Counted from the first letter of the stretch, positions 7,447-16,290 are shown. The stretch is DNA of 64,000 bases from Promicromonospora sp049532985 (GCF_049532985.1 NZ_CP186693.1:2294001-2358000); one strand, 5' to 3'. Translations and numbers: made by a program. The notes: generated by a model not told the origin, from the letters alone.

Positions 7447-9102
7447 TCAGCCCTGCGCCGAGTACCGGGCCGTGAGCTCGCGCTTGAGCACCTTGCCGCT
7501 CGGGCCCAGCGGCAGGTCGGCAGACACGTGCACCACCCGCGGGTACTTGTACGCCGCCACGTGCTCGCGCATGTAGGCGACAACGGCGTCCGGATCCACC
7601 GCCACTCCATCGGACGGCACCACGGCCGCGTGCACCTCCTGCCCGCGCGTCGCGTCGGGCACGCCGAACACCGCGGCCAGCGCAACGCCCGGGTAGCGGG
7701 CCAGCACGGCCTCGACCTCCGTGGGATACACGTTGTAGCCGCTGCGGATGATCATGTCCTTCTTGCGGTCCACGATCGTCACGATGCCGTCGGCGTCCAC
7801 GGTGCCCAGGTCGCCGGTACGGAACCAGCCGTCCACGACGGCGGCCGCCGACGCGTCGGGCCGCCCCAGGTACCCCTTCATCAGGTTGTGCCCGCGCACC
7901 ACGATCTCGCCCAGGCCGCTCTGCTCCCCGGGCGCCGAACCCCGCGCCGGGACCGGCAGCAGCTCGACCCGGTCCTCCACCTCGGCCACGGCCACCGCCA
8001 CGTCGACGCCCCACATGGGGCGGCCCACGGTGCCGGGCCGGATGGGCTCGGACGTCACGTTGAAGGTGCACGACGGCGACGTCTCGGTCAGCCCGTAGCC
8101 CTCGTGCACCTGCGCGCCGAACGCCTCCTCGAACGCCTCCAGCAGCGCCACCGGCAGGGCCGCGCCGCCGGAGACCGCGAACCGCAGCGGGGGCCGCGCC
8201 GCCGTGCGCCGGGCCGCCTCGACCATGCCCGCGAAGTTGGTGGGCACGGCGGTGAACACGGTCGCGCCGTGCGCCACCAGCAGCTCCAGGGCCTCGTCCG
8301 GGTCGAACCTCGGCAGCAGCACGATCGACGCGCCGCGCCGGAACGCCATGTTCAGCACCGCCATCTGCCCGAACGAGTGGAAGAACGGCAGGCCGCCGTA
8401 CACGACGTCGTCGGGTTGCAGGTCGAACGAGTCGATCAGCGAGCAGTGCACCTGCTCGACCATCGCCAGGTGCGAGCCGACGGCGCCCTTGGGGGTGCCC
8501 GTGGTGCCGCTCGTGTACAGGATCGTGGCCGCGGCCAGCGGGTTCACGCCCGCGTGCCGCTCGATCGGCGTCGCGACGGCGGCCTCGTCCTCCAGCCGCG
8601 CCACCGGGGTGCCCCGCTCGGCGGGCCCGGCGGCGGCGTCGGACGGCAGCAGCACGGTCAGCAGCGGCACACCGGCCCGGGCGGCCGCGGGCGCGGCCTC
8701 CGCCAGCATGGGGGCGGCGACCACGACGACGTCGGCCCCGGCGTCCCGCAGGACGAACTCGATCTCGTCGGCGCGGAACAGCAGGTGCACGGGTACGACG
8801 ACGGCGCCGAGCGCGAGCGTGGCGTAGTAGACGCGCGCGAAGTCGGGCACGTTCGGCACGATCATCGCCACGCGCGAGCCCGGCGCGATGCCCCGGGCCG
8901 CGAGCGCCCCGGCGTAGGCCCGGGTCTGGTCCCAGAGGTCGCCGTAGGTGGTGGTCTGCCCCGCGAAGTACAGCGCGGGCCGCTCGGGGAACCGGCGGGC
9001 GGTCTCGGCCAGCATGCTCGCGATGGACAGGGTGCCGTACCCGGGTCCGTCGACGGCGGGATCCGGCGCGGCGGGCGGCATGGTGTCGGGTGCGTGCGTC
9101 AT
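7447..9102 (-). CDS. Acyl-CoA synthetase (AMP-forming, FadD-like)
   Basis: A 551-aa member of the ANL superfamily. It has the P-loop-like motif YTSGTTGTPKG, the adenylate-binding GYGLTETSP, the hinge GDLGTVDADG and the C-terminal catalytic Lys in GKVLKRELTARY. It activates a carboxylic acid to its acyl-CoA using ATP. The ATG follows AAGGAGACCTCAG. It lies 100 bp after an ACAD10/11-like dehydrogenase in the same direction, so it probably supplies that enzyme and the APH kinase with CoA ester. In the levulinate (lva) system a ligase has the same role; the substrate here is unknown. Confidence 0.9.
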   Translation of the reverse strand: MTHAPDTMPPAAPDPAVDGPGYGTLSIASMLAETARRFPERPALYFAGQTTTYGDLWDQTRAYAGALAARGIAPGSRVAMIVPNVPDFARVYYATLALGAVVVPVHLLFRADEIEFVLRDAGADVVVVAAPMLAEAAPAAARAGVPLLTVLLPSDAAAGPAERGTPVARLEDEAAVATPIERHAGVNPLAAATILYTSGTTGTPKGAVGSHLAMVEQVHCSLIDSFDLQPDDVVYGGLPFFHSFGQMAVLNMAFRRGASIVLLPRFDPDEALELLVAHGATVFTAVPTNFAGMVEAARRTAARPPLRFAVSGGAALPVALLEAFEEAFGAQVHEGYGLTETSPSCTFNVTSEPIRPGTVGRPMWGVDVAVAVAEVEDRVELLPVPARGSAPGEQSGLGEIVVRGHNLMKGYLGRPDASAAAVVDGWFRTGDLGTVDADGIVTIVDRKKDMIIRSGYNVYPTEVEAVLARYPGVALAAVFGVPDATRGQEVHAAVVPSDGVAVDPDAVVAYMREHVAAYKYPRVVHVSADLPLGPSGKVLKRELTARYSAQG

Positions 9103-9202
9103 CTGAGGTCTCCTTCGACGGTCGACGAACGGGGCGACGGGCTGAACAAGGGGCCGGGCGAGGGGACGGGCTGAGGGACCGAGCAGCGGACCGGGGCGAG
9201 GA

Positions 9203-10459
9203 TCAGGTGGCCGGACCGCCCGCCGGTCGCGCGAGGTAGGGCGTACGGCGCAGCTCGGCCCGGCCGAGGGAGGCGAGGTGCACCTCGTCGGGCCCGTCGG
9301 CCAGGCGCAGGGTGCGCACGCCGGCGAGCAGCTCGGCCAGGGGGTGGTCGCCGGACACGCCGGCGGCGCCGAACACCTGGACGGCGCGGTCCAGGATCTG
9401 GCCGACGGCGCGGGGCACCGCCACCTTGATCGCCTGGATCTCGGTCATGGCGGCCCTGTTGCCGACGGTGTCCATGAGCCAGGCGGTCTTGAGCACGAGC
9501 AGGCGCAACGCCTCGACCTCGGTACGCGCGGTCGCCGCCCACTCGCGGACCACACCCTGGTCGGCGAGCGGCGAGCCGAACGCGACCCGCTCGGCGGCGC
9601 GCTCGCGCACCAGGTCGAGGGCACGCTCGGCCGTGCCGAGCGCGCGCATGCAGTGGTGGATGCGGCCGGGCCCGAGCCGCGCCTGGGCCATGGCGAACCC
9701 CTCGCCCTGGCCGCCGAGCAGGGCGGACGCGGGCACGCGGACGTCGTCGAACACGATCTCGGCGTGGCCGCCGTGGTCGCGGTCGTCGTAGCCCAGCACG
9801 GTCAGGCCACGCAGCACGGTGACGCCGGGGGTCTCTCGGGGTACGAGCACCATGGACTGCTGCCGGTGCCGTGGCGCGTCCGGGTCGGTCTTGCCCATGA
9901 CCACCAGCAGCCCGCAGTCCGGGTTCATGGCGCCGGTGGCGAACCACTTGCGGCCGGTGATCACGTACTCGTCGCCGTCGCGCGCGATCCGCGTGGCGAT
10001 GTTGGTGGCGTCCGACGACGCGACGGCGGGCTCGGTCATGCAGAACGCGGACCGCTGGGCGCCGTCGAGCAGCGGGTCGAGCCAGCGTTCGCGCTGCTCG
10101 GGCGTGGCGAAGTGCGCGAGCAGCTCCATGTTGCCGGTGTCGGGCGCTGCGCAGTTCATGGCGACGGGCGCGAGCCGCGGGCTGTACCCGGTCAGCTCGG
10201 CCACGGGGGCGTACTGCAGGGTGGTCAGGCCGCCGCCGCGCTCCGCAGCCGGACCCCCGGGCGGCAGGAACAGGTTCCACAGCCCTCGCTCCTTCGCGGT
10301 GGCCTGGAGCTGCCGGACGACGGGCCGGAACGACCAGTCCTCGGGCGTGGCCGCGACCTGCGCGCCGAGCACGGGCTCAGCCGGCAGCACCTCGTCCACC
10401 AGGAGGTCCCGGACCCGGGCGGTGATCTCCCGCGTGGTCGCGTCGGGGGCGAGGTCCAT
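9203..10459 (-). CDS. Acyl-CoA dehydrogenase, ACAD10/11-like
   Basis: A 418-aa flavoprotein. Visible are CMTEPAVASSDATN and the distinctive ACAD10/11 stretches LGPGRIHHCMR, QVFGAAGVSGDHPLA and RTLRLADGPDEVH. Mammalian ACAD10/11 fuse such a domain to an APH-fold kinase. Here the kinase is the preceding gene, and its stop overlaps this ATG (TGATG). In the mammalian and bacterial (lva) cases the pair handles 4-hydroxyacyl-CoAs through a phosphorylated intermediate rather than plain dehydrogenation. A role in 4-hydroxy-acid catabolism is therefore inferred, with ordinary fatty acyl-CoA oxidation as the alternative. Confidence 0.88.
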   Translation of the reverse strand: MDLAPDATTREITARVRDLLVDEVLPAEPVLGAQVAATPEDWSFRPVVRQLQATAKERGLWNLFLPPGGPAAERGGGLTTLQYAPVAELTGYSPRLAPVAMNCAAPDTGNMELLAHFATPEQRERWLDPLLDGAQRSAFCMTEPAVASSDATNIATRIARDGDEYVITGRKWFATGAMNPDCGLLVVMGKTDPDAPRHRQQSMVLVPRETPGVTVLRGLTVLGYDDRDHGGHAEIVFDDVRVPASALLGGQGEGFAMAQARLGPGRIHHCMRALGTAERALDLVRERAAERVAFGSPLADQGVVREWAATARTEVEALRLLVLKTAWLMDTVGNRAAMTEIQAIKVAVPRAVGQILDRAVQVFGAAGVSGDHPLAELLAGVRTLRLADGPDEVHLASLGRAELRRTPYLARPAGGPAT

Positions 10460-11574
10460 CAGGCTCCTCCTGTCGTTCCGGCGCGGTCGCCGGGCGAGGC
10501 GCCGAGCCGGGCCAGCCCCTCGCGGGCCAGTGGCTCCACGAGGGCGCCGATCGTGTCGAACCCGGCGCCGACGGTCTGGCCGCCGGTGTACCGGTAGTGG
10601 ATGCCCTCGAGGATGACCGCGAGCTTGTAGCAGGCGAACGCGCGGTACCAGGCGAGGTCCGGCACGGTGGTGCCGGCGCGGGCGGCGTACGCGTCGACGA
10701 CCTCGGCGAAGTCCGGGTAGCCCGCACCGGGCACGATCGCCCCGGCGACGCCGACCACGCCCGCCGCCCGTGTCAGCTCGTGGATGTCCCAGTACATGCC
10801 GAGCATGCCGAGGTCCACGAGCGGGTCCCCGAGCGTGGCCATCTCCCAGTCCAGCACCGCCGCGACGTGCGGCGCGTCGGGCGGCCCGGACACCAGCAGG
10901 TTGTCGAGCCGGTAGTCGCCGTGCACGATCCCGGTGCGCGCCTCGTCGTCGGGCGCCGTGGCGCCCAGCCGCTCCTGGAGGGTGTCCAGGAGCGGCTGTG
11001 GCCGCGACCGGGAGGCGTCGTACTGACGCCGCCAGGTCGTGAGCTGGCGGGCCAGGTACCCGGTGGGCCGGCCGAAGTCGGCCAGCCCGACGGCCGCGGG
11101 GTCGGTGGCGTGCAGGTCGGCCAGCACCTCGGCCAGCTCGACGGACAGCGCGCGCAGGCCCGCGGGGGTCCAGGCGGCGTTGTGCTCGGGCCGGGCCAGG
11201 ACGGCGCCGTCGACGTGCTCCATGACGAAGAACACCGTGCCCGTCACCTCTCCCGGGCCGGTGTCGTCCACCACCGCCACGGTGGGCGGCACCGGGACCG
11301 TCCCCGCCAGGGCGGTGATGACGCGGTGCTCGCGGCGCATGTCGTGCGCGCTGGACAGCACGTGCCCCAGCGGCGGGCGCCGCAGCACCAGCGGGCCGGC
11401 GGCGCCGTCCACCCGGTAGGTGAGGTTGCTGCGCCCGCCGGTGATCAGGGTCGCGGTCAGGCCCGGAGCCTCCCCGGAGCCCGAGCCGGAGTCCGGTCCG
11501 GCGAGCTCCGGGTGCTCCCGGGCCAGCCAGGCGGCCAGGCCGGCGACGTCCAGGCCGGGAAGTTCGTGCGTCAT
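10459..11574 (-). CDS. APH-fold kinase, ACAD10/11 N-terminal-domain type
   Basis: A 371-aa phosphotransferase of the aminoglycoside phosphotransferase fold, not a resistance enzyme by context. It has a glycine-rich segment (TGGRSNLTYR, residues 45-54), the Brenner-type catalytic motif HGDYRLDN (residues 218-225) and the metal-binding DWE (242-244) followed by LGDPLVDLG. The residue stretch matches the kinase domain fused to ACAD10/11. In the lva pathway the cognate kinase phosphorylates the 4-hydroxyl of a 4-hydroxyacyl-CoA. It is translationally coupled to the dehydrogenase. The substrate is inferred, not shown. Confidence 0.87.
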   Translation of the reverse strand: MTHELPGLDVAGLAAWLAREHPELAGPDSGSGSGEAPGLTATLITGGRSNLTYRVDGAAGPLVLRRPPLGHVLSSAHDMRREHRVITALAGTVPVPPTVAVVDDTGPGEVTGTVFFVMEHVDGAVLARPEHNAAWTPAGLRALSVELAEVLADLHATDPAAVGLADFGRPTGYLARQLTTWRRQYDASRSRPQPLLDTLQERLGATAPDDEARTGIVHGDYRLDNLLVSGPPDAPHVAAVLDWEMATLGDPLVDLGMLGMYWDIHELTRAAGVVGVAGAIVPGAGYPDFAEVVDAYAARAGTTVPDLAWYRAFACYKLAVILEGIHYRYTGGQTVGAGFDTIGALVEPLAREGLARLGASPGDRAGTTGGA

Positions 11575-11622
11575 GGTTCCCCTCTCGTGGCACCTCGTCG
11601 TGCTGGGTGGAGCCGGGCGGGT

Positions 11623-12381
11623 CTACCGGTGCGGGACCCCGCTGGTCATGCCGCCGTCGACCACGATCTCCTGGCCGGTGATCCAGGCCGACGCCTCGCT
11701 CGCCAGGAAGAGGACGGTCCCGGCCAGGTCGGCGGGCACGCCCGGGCGGCCGAGCGGGATGATCAGCGCCTCCGGGTCGATCCGCGTGCTCATCTCGGTC
11801 AGCACCAGGCCGGGGTGCACCGAGTTGACCCGGATCCCGGCGGGGCCGAGCTCGACGGCGAGCGACTTGGTCAGACCCCGCACCGCGAACTTCGAGGCGG
11901 TGTAGCCGTGCAGGCTGCGGCTGCCGCGCAGGCCCTCGACCGAGGAGACGTTGATGATCGAGCCGCGCCCGGCGGCCTTCATCGCGGGCACCACGGCCCG
12001 GCAGCCCAGGAACACGCCCGTGGCGTTGACCGCCAGCACGGCGTTCCACTTGGCGAGCGTGAAGTGCTCGATCGGGGCAGCGTTCGCGATGCCCGCGTTG
12101 TTGACCAGCACGTCCACGCCGCCGAGCTCGCCCGCCACCCCGCCCACGACGCGTTCCCAGTCGTCCTCGTCGGTCACGTCCAGCTGCGCGAACCGGGCCC
12201 GCTCCCCCAGCTCGTCGGCCAGCGCCCGGCCCTCGGCCTCCAGCACGTCGGTGATCACGACGTGCGCCCCGGCGTCGTGCAGGGTCCGCACGTACGCCGC
12301 GCCGATCCCCCGGGCCCCGCCGGTCACCAGGGCCACGCGGCCGCTCAGGTCGTGCAGGCGCGCCGCCTGCTCGCCGGTCAT
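11623..12381 (-). CDS. Short-chain dehydrogenase/reductase (3-alpha/20-beta-hydroxysteroid dehydrogenase-like)
   Basis: A 252-aa classical SDR with TGGARGIG near residue 20, NNAG, active-site Ser in NVSSVEGLRG, YTASK and a C-terminal WITGQEIVVDGG. The pattern resembles enzymes annotated as 3-alpha(or 20-beta)-hydroxysteroid dehydrogenases, which oxidise cyclic or hydroxyacyl substrates with NAD(P). The ATG overlaps the stop of the upstream quinone oxidoreductase gene (ATGA). It lies between that gene and the APH kinase in the operon. Substrate is not identifiable from sequence. Confidence 0.85.
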   Translation of the reverse strand: MTGEQAARLHDLSGRVALVTGGARGIGAAYVRTLHDAGAHVVITDVLEAEGRALADELGERARFAQLDVTDEDDWERVVGGVAGELGGVDVLVNNAGIANAAPIEHFTLAKWNAVLAVNATGVFLGCRAVVPAMKAAGRGSIINVSSVEGLRGSRSLHGYTASKFAVRGLTKSLAVELGPAGIRVNSVHPGLVLTEMSTRIDPEALIIPLGRPGVPADLAGTVLFLASEASAWITGQEIVVDGGMTSGVPHR

Positions 12382-13418
12382 GCGCCCGCCCCCTCGTCCG
12401 CGCCGGTGCCGGGGCCGACCACGGCGTCGTCGGCCACCCTGACCACGAGCCGCCCTGTCGTCGCGCCGCCCGCGAGCCGCGCCACGGCGGCGGGCGCCTG
12501 GTCGAACCCGACCACGTCGCCCAGCACCGGCCGCAGCACGCCGTCGGCGGCGAGCCGCTCCAGCTCGGCGTGCGCCGCGTCCACCAGGTCGGGGCGACGC
12601 TGCTGGTAGAGGGCCCAGTGCAGGCCGAGCACCGCGTAGTTCTTCACCAGCACGAGGTCGGGGCGCACCGTCGGCGTCCGCCCGCCGGCGAACCCGACCA
12701 CCACGAGCCGGCCCTCGAACCCGATGCACCGGGTGGAGCGCTCGAACGAGTCGCCGCCCACCGGGTCGAACACCACGTCCACGCCCGGGCGGCGCAGCGC
12801 ACCCACCCAGTCGTCGTCGCGCAGGAACACCTCGTCCGCGCCCGCGGCGCGGGCCGCCGCCACCTTCCGGTCGCTGCCCACCACCCCGACCACGCGCGCC
12901 CCCGCGGCCTTGCCGAGCTGGCACGCGGCCGTGCCCACGCCGCCCGCGGCGGCGTGCACCAGCAGCGTCTCGCCCGCCCGCAGCCCGGCCCGCCGGTGCA
13001 GCCCGAACCACGCCGTCTGGTACGCGATCGTCAGCGCGGCGGCCTGCGCGTCGTCCAGGGCCGACGGCGCCGGGTGCACCGCCTGCACCGGCACCGTCGC
13101 GTACTGCGCCAGCACCCCGATCTTCGAGCCGACCACGCGGTCGCCCACCCGCACGCGCTCCCCCTCGGCCACGCCGGGGCCGAGTGCGACGACGTCGCCG
13201 CACAGCTCGATGCCGGGCACGAACGGCAGCTCCGGCCGCTCCTGGTACTCGCCGCGGGCCAGCAGCACGTCGGGAAAGTTCACCGCGACGGCCCGCACCC
13301 GGACCAGCACCTCGCCCGGACCGGGTTCCGGCACCGGGACGTCGTGCAGCTCCAGCACCTGCTCGGGCTCCCCGTGGGAGACCACGCGCCACGCCTTCGT
13401 CGCCGTGGGTGGGTTCAC
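12378..13418 (-). CDS. NADPH:quinone oxidoreductase-like medium-chain reductase
   Basis: A 346-aa zinc-free medium-chain reductase. It has AVAVNFPDVLLARGEY near residue 47, the nucleotide-binding segment VHAAAGGVGTAACQLGKAAG, and no zinc cluster, as in Qor/crotonyl-CoA reductase relatives. These enzymes reduce quinones or activated enones with NADPH. The GTG start lies 3 bp after the upstream TetR stop, and its own stop overlaps the SDR start, so it is an internal operon gene. In this setting it may reduce an enoyl intermediate, but this is inference. Confidence 0.87.
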   Translation of the reverse strand: MNPPTATKAWRVVSHGEPEQVLELHDVPVPEPGPGEVLVRVRAVAVNFPDVLLARGEYQERPELPFVPGIELCGDVVALGPGVAEGERVRVGDRVVGSKIGVLAQYATVPVQAVHPAPSALDDAQAAALTIAYQTAWFGLHRRAGLRAGETLLVHAAAGGVGTAACQLGKAAGARVVGVVGSDRKVAAARAAGADEVFLRDDDWVGALRRPGVDVVFDPVGGDSFERSTRCIGFEGRLVVVGFAGGRTPTVRPDLVLVKNYAVLGLHWALYQQRRPDLVDAAHAELERLAADGVLRPVLGDVVGFDQAPAAVARLAGGATTGRLVVRVADDAVVGPGTGADEGAGA

Positions 13419-13421
13419 GCG

Positions 13422-14033
13422 TCATTCCTTCCGTGTGCTCGCGTCGCCGGTGCGGATGCTGCGCAGGAACAGCTCGGTGAGCTGCGCCGCGACCTCGGCG
13501 GTGGTCTCGGGGCCCGTCAGCGAGTACCACTGGGGCAGGTAGTGCACGTCGGAGAAGAAGTGCGCGATGAGCACCGCGGTGGGCACGTCGCCACGGAACA
13601 CCCCTTCCCGGATGCCGCGCTCGAGGAGCGCGGCGAAGCCGTCGTGGTAGGCCCGGCGCCGGCGCTTGACCTCCGCCTGGCGCTCGGTCGCGAGCATGTG
13701 CTGGCTGCGGGTGAACACGGTGCCCTCGGCCATCAGCTCGATCGAGGTGGTCACCACGTCCTCGCACACGGCCCGCAGCACCTGCTCGACGCCGTCGCCC
13801 CGCTCGGCTCCCGCCGCCACGAGCTCGCCGAGGCGCGCCTTCTGCAGCGACAGCATCCGCTCGTAGATCGCGAAGAGCAGGTCGTCCTTGGAGGTGAAGT
13901 AGTGGTACATCGCGCCCTTGGTGACGCCGGCCGCGGCGACCACCTGCTGGACGCTCGTGGTGGCGTACCCCTGGCTGGAGAAGAGGTCGAGGGCGGCCCG
14001 CAGCACCTGCTCGCGGACGTTCGTGGTGCGCAT
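13422..14033 (-). CDS. TetR-family regulator of the acyl-CoA operon
   Basis: A 203-aa TetR protein. The helix-turn-helix spans about residues 23-45 (TSVQQVVAAAGVTKGAMYHYF), followed by SKDDLLFAIYERML. The large C-terminal domain has no recognised ligand. Start 14033 follows AAGGATGTGGCC. It is embedded in the operon between two oxidoreductase genes, which suggests autoregulation. The palindrome-like ACCGACCGGCCGGT directly before the first gene of this operon (14900-14913) is a plausible target. The ligand is likely an acyl-CoA of the pathway, inferred from position only. Confidence 0.87.
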   Translation of the reverse strand: MRTTNVREQVLRAALDLFSSQGYATTSVQQVVAAAGVTKGAMYHYFTSKDDLLFAIYERMLSLQKARLGELVAAGAERGDGVEQVLRAVCEDVVTTSIELMAEGTVFTRSQHMLATERQAEVKRRRRAYHDGFAALLERGIREGVFRGDVPTAVLIAHFFSDVHYLPQWYSLTGPETTAEVAAQLTELFLRSIRTGDASTRKE

Positions 14034-14074
14034 GGCCACATCCTTCACCGTCCCCGCCGCCACGGCCGCGCGGC

Positions 14075-14899
14075 TCACCAGGCCGCCCGCACGCTCGCGC
14101 CGCCGTCGACCAGGAGGGTCTGACCCGTGATCCACGCGGCGTCGTCGGACAGGAGGAAGGCGGCGGGGCCGGCCACGTCGTCGGGCTCGCCGAGCCGGCC
14201 CAGCGGGTAGCCGCGGGCGGCCTCCTCCTCGCGACCCTCGTACAGGGCGCGCGCCAGCCGGGTCCGGACCACCGCCGGTGCGAGCGCGTTGACCCGGGTC
14301 GCGGGAGCGAGCTCGTCGGCGAGCTGGACCGTCAGGTTGATCAGTGCGGCCTTCGAGACACCGTAGAAGCCGATGTTCGGCGCCGACACCGTCCCCGCGA
14401 GCGACGCCATGTTGACCACGGAGCGGAGCCCGCCCGCAGGGCCGGCCGCCGCGACCGCCGCGCGCGTCCACTCCAGCGCGGCGATCACGTTCACCTCCAG
14501 GATCTTGCGGGCCACACCCGCGTCCAGGCCGGCCAGCGGCCCCCAGGCGGGATTGGTCCCGGCGTTGTTCACGAGGTGGTCCAGCCGCCCGAAGCGTTCG
14601 ATGGTCCGCGCGACGACGTCGGCGCGGTGGGCGGCGTCGTCCGCCTTGCCGGGCACGCCGAGCGCGCGGTCCGCGCCGAGCCCGGTCACCGCCTCCGCCA
14701 GGGCGCCGGCGGTCCGGCCGGTGATCACCACGCGGCCGCCCTCGGCCACCACACGGCGGGCGACCGCGAGGCCGATCCCACGGCTCGCGCCCGTGACGAG
14801 CACGACCCTGCCGTCGAACCTGCCGTCGAACCTGCCGTCGAACCTGCCCCTGAACGTGCCGTCCTCGGCGACGTCGTCGTCTGCCACAGCGCCCTCCAT
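14075..14899 (-). CDS. Short-chain dehydrogenase/reductase with repeated N-terminal FDGR units
   Basis: A 274-aa SDR with TGASRGIG near residue 38, NNAG, active-site Ser in MASLAGTVS, YGVSK and C-terminal WITGQTLLVDGG. It heads the operon running to 7447. An N-terminal extension contains FRGRFDGRFDGRFDGR, encoded by three perfect and one degenerate 12-bp repeats (14808-14855); FDGR leads directly into the first beta strand, so the repeat looks like a replicated strand-entry segment. A putative TetR operator abuts the ATG. Substrate unknown. Confidence 0.85.
   Translation of the reverse strand: MEGAVADDDVAEDGTFRGRFDGRFDGRFDGRVVLVTGASRGIGLAVARRVVAEGGRVVITGRTAGALAEAVTGLGADRALGVPGKADDAAHRADVVARTIERFGRLDHLVNNAGTNPAWGPLAGLDAGVARKILEVNVIAALEWTRAAVAAAGPAGGLRSVVNMASLAGTVSAPNIGFYGVSKAALINLTVQLADELAPATRVNALAPAVVRTRLARALYEGREEEAARGYPLGRLGEPDDVAGPAAFLLSDDAAWITGQTLLVDGGASVRAAW
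14808..14855. repeat. 12-bp tandem repeat within SDR gene
   Basis: CTGCCGTCGAAC occurs three times exactly and once degenerately. It keeps the frame and encodes FDGR units on the minus strand. Confidence 0.9.
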
Positions 14900-14913
14900 A
14901 CCGGCCGGTCGGT
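14900..14913. promoter_or_regulatory. Putative TetR operator at the operon start
   Basis: On the minus strand it reads ACCGACCGGCCGGT, one base off the perfect palindrome ACCGACCGGTCGGT, a form common in TetR operators. It touches the ATG of the SDR gene. Confidence 0.5.
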
Positions 14914-14982
14914 TTGTGCGAGGACCGTAGCATGCCCCCGCGCCCGGCGATAGAGTGCGACGCATCAGGTCGAGTGTCCCGA

Positions 14983-15008
14983 ATGCATCGTTCTGCATTT
15001 TGTTGCAC
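14983..15008. promoter_or_regulatory. Shared divergent-promoter element, copy 2
   Basis: ATGCATC and GTTGCAC are separated by 12 bases, with a third TGCA between, so TGCA recurs every 10 bp (14984, 14994, 15004). CCCCCTCCG follows, as in copy 1 at 6820. It lies between the SDR operon and the divergent TetR-type regulator. Confidence 0.5.
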
Positions 15009-15037
15009 GGCCCCCTCCGTCGCGGTTGGATGAGTGG

Positions 15038-15676
15038 ATGACGACAACGACGCCGAGCGTCGCGACCGTCGGGCTGGACGCCGCGCCGAGCCGGTTGTCG
15101 GCCCGCCTGGGCACGCGCCCCGAGGCGCAGCGGGTGCTCGACATCGCCCGCGACACCTTCATCGAGGGCTATCGCATCGACATGGCCCCGCTGGCCGCGC
15201 GCCTCGGCGTCGACCGCACGTCGGTGTTCCGCTGGGTCGGCAACCGGGACGCGCTGCTGAGCGAGGTGCTGTGGTCGCTCGCGGTGCCCACGCTCGTGCA
15301 GGCCGACCGCGCCACCGAGCACCTCACCGGTGCGGAACGGCTCGCGGACCTGCTGACCACGTTCGCCCGAGACCTCATCGAGGCGGACTACTTCCGCGCC
15401 TTCCTGCGCCGCGAGCCGGCCCGCTCCCTGCGCCTGCTCACCACCGCCGACAGCCCCATCCAGCGGCGCTTCGTCGCCACGGTCGAGTGGCTCGTGGTGC
15501 GCGACCTGGGCGAGGCGCCGTTCGACGGCACCATCACGCCCGAGGAGCTGGCTTACCTGCTGGTACGCGTGTCGGAGTCCCTGACCTACGCAGACCTCAT
15601 CACCGGCGACGAACCGAGCCCGGCCCGCGCCCGCACGGCGTTCCGCCACCTCCTGCGGGTGGCCCAGACCTCCTGA
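15038..15676 (+). CDS. TetR-family regulator, QsdR-like
   Basis: A 212-aa regulator. The helix-turn-helix is around IDMAPLAARLGVDRTSVFRWVGNRDALLSEV (residues 43-74), with FRWVGNRD replacing the usual YHYF of TetR. This form resembles QsdR-type regulators. The rest is helical with no recognised ligand pocket. No strong ribosome site precedes the ATG at 15038; a TTG 12 bases earlier is an alternative, and a leaderless transcript is possible. It is divergent from the SDR-to-ligase operon and may bind the shared TGCA element just upstream of it. Confidence 0.8.
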   Translation: MTTTTPSVATVGLDAAPSRLSARLGTRPEAQRVLDIARDTFIEGYRIDMAPLAARLGVDRTSVFRWVGNRDALLSEVLWSLAVPTLVQADRATEHLTGAERLADLLTTFARDLIEADYFRAFLRREPARSLRLLTTADSPIQRRFVATVEWLVVRDLGEAPFDGTITPEELAYLLVRVSESLTYADLITGDEPSPARARTAFRHLLRVAQTS

Positions 15677-15753
15677 GACCGGTTCAGCAGGCCAGGAGCC
15701 GGTGGGGTGAGGCGTCGTTGGCAGGTGAGCAGGGGATTCGGCAGAGTGAGGGC

Positions 15754-16290
15754 ATGGACTTCACTCGCCCCTATCCCCCGGACCCGTACACGCTCCTGCC
15801 CGCACCCGCGACCTTCACGCTGACGAGCACCGACCTCACCGACGGCGAGCGCATGCCGGACGCGCACGCGGCGCACGACCAGAACGTCTCGCCCGCGCTG
15901 GAGTGGAGCGGGTTCCCCGAGGGCACCCGGTCGTTCGTGGTCACCTGCTACGACCCGGACGCCCCGACGCCGATGGGCTACCAGCACTGGACGGTCGTGG
16001 ACCTCCCGGCGGACGTGACGTCACTGCCCACCGGCGCCGGCGCACCCGACGGCTCGGGCCTGCCCGCGGGCGCGTTCCACACGCACAGCGACGGTCACAC
16101 CCCCGGTTTCGAGGGGGCCGGCCCGCCGCCCGGGGACCACCCGCACCGGTACATCTTCGCCGTGCACGCCCTGGACGTCGCACCCGGCGAGCTGGGCCTG
16201 GGCCCGGACAACAGCAACGCGCAGGTGGCGTTCAACGTGTACTTCCACCTGCTGGGCCGCGCCACGCTGACGGCGACGTACAGCCGATGA
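15754..16290 (+). CDS. YbhB/YbcL-family phosphatidylethanolamine-binding-like protein
   Basis: A 178-aa PEBP-fold protein. The family signatures are visible: SPALEWSGFPEGTRSFVVTCYDPDAPTP (split around residue 50-77) with the CYDPDAP core, the HWTVVDLP strand, and PHRYIFAVHALD. Bacterial members are cytosolic or periplasmic and their ligand is generally unknown; the name Raf kinase inhibitor-like comes from homology only. No signal peptide is seen. Its stop overlaps the next gene's ATG, so it is co-translated with a YbaK-type deacylase gene. Confidence 0.87.
   Translation: MDFTRPYPPDPYTLLPAPATFTLTSTDLTDGERMPDAHAAHDQNVSPALEWSGFPEGTRSFVVTCYDPDAPTPMGYQHWTVVDLPADVTSLPTGAGAPDGSGLPAGAFHTHSDGHTPGFEGAGPPPGDHPHRYIFAVHALDVAPGELGLGPDNSNAQVAFNVYFHLLGRATLTATYSR

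Noticed and set aside
10459..11574. Aminoglycoside-resistance phosphotransferase
   Set aside because: The APH fold is present, but coupling to an ACAD10/11-like dehydrogenase and the acyl-CoA context point to metabolism.
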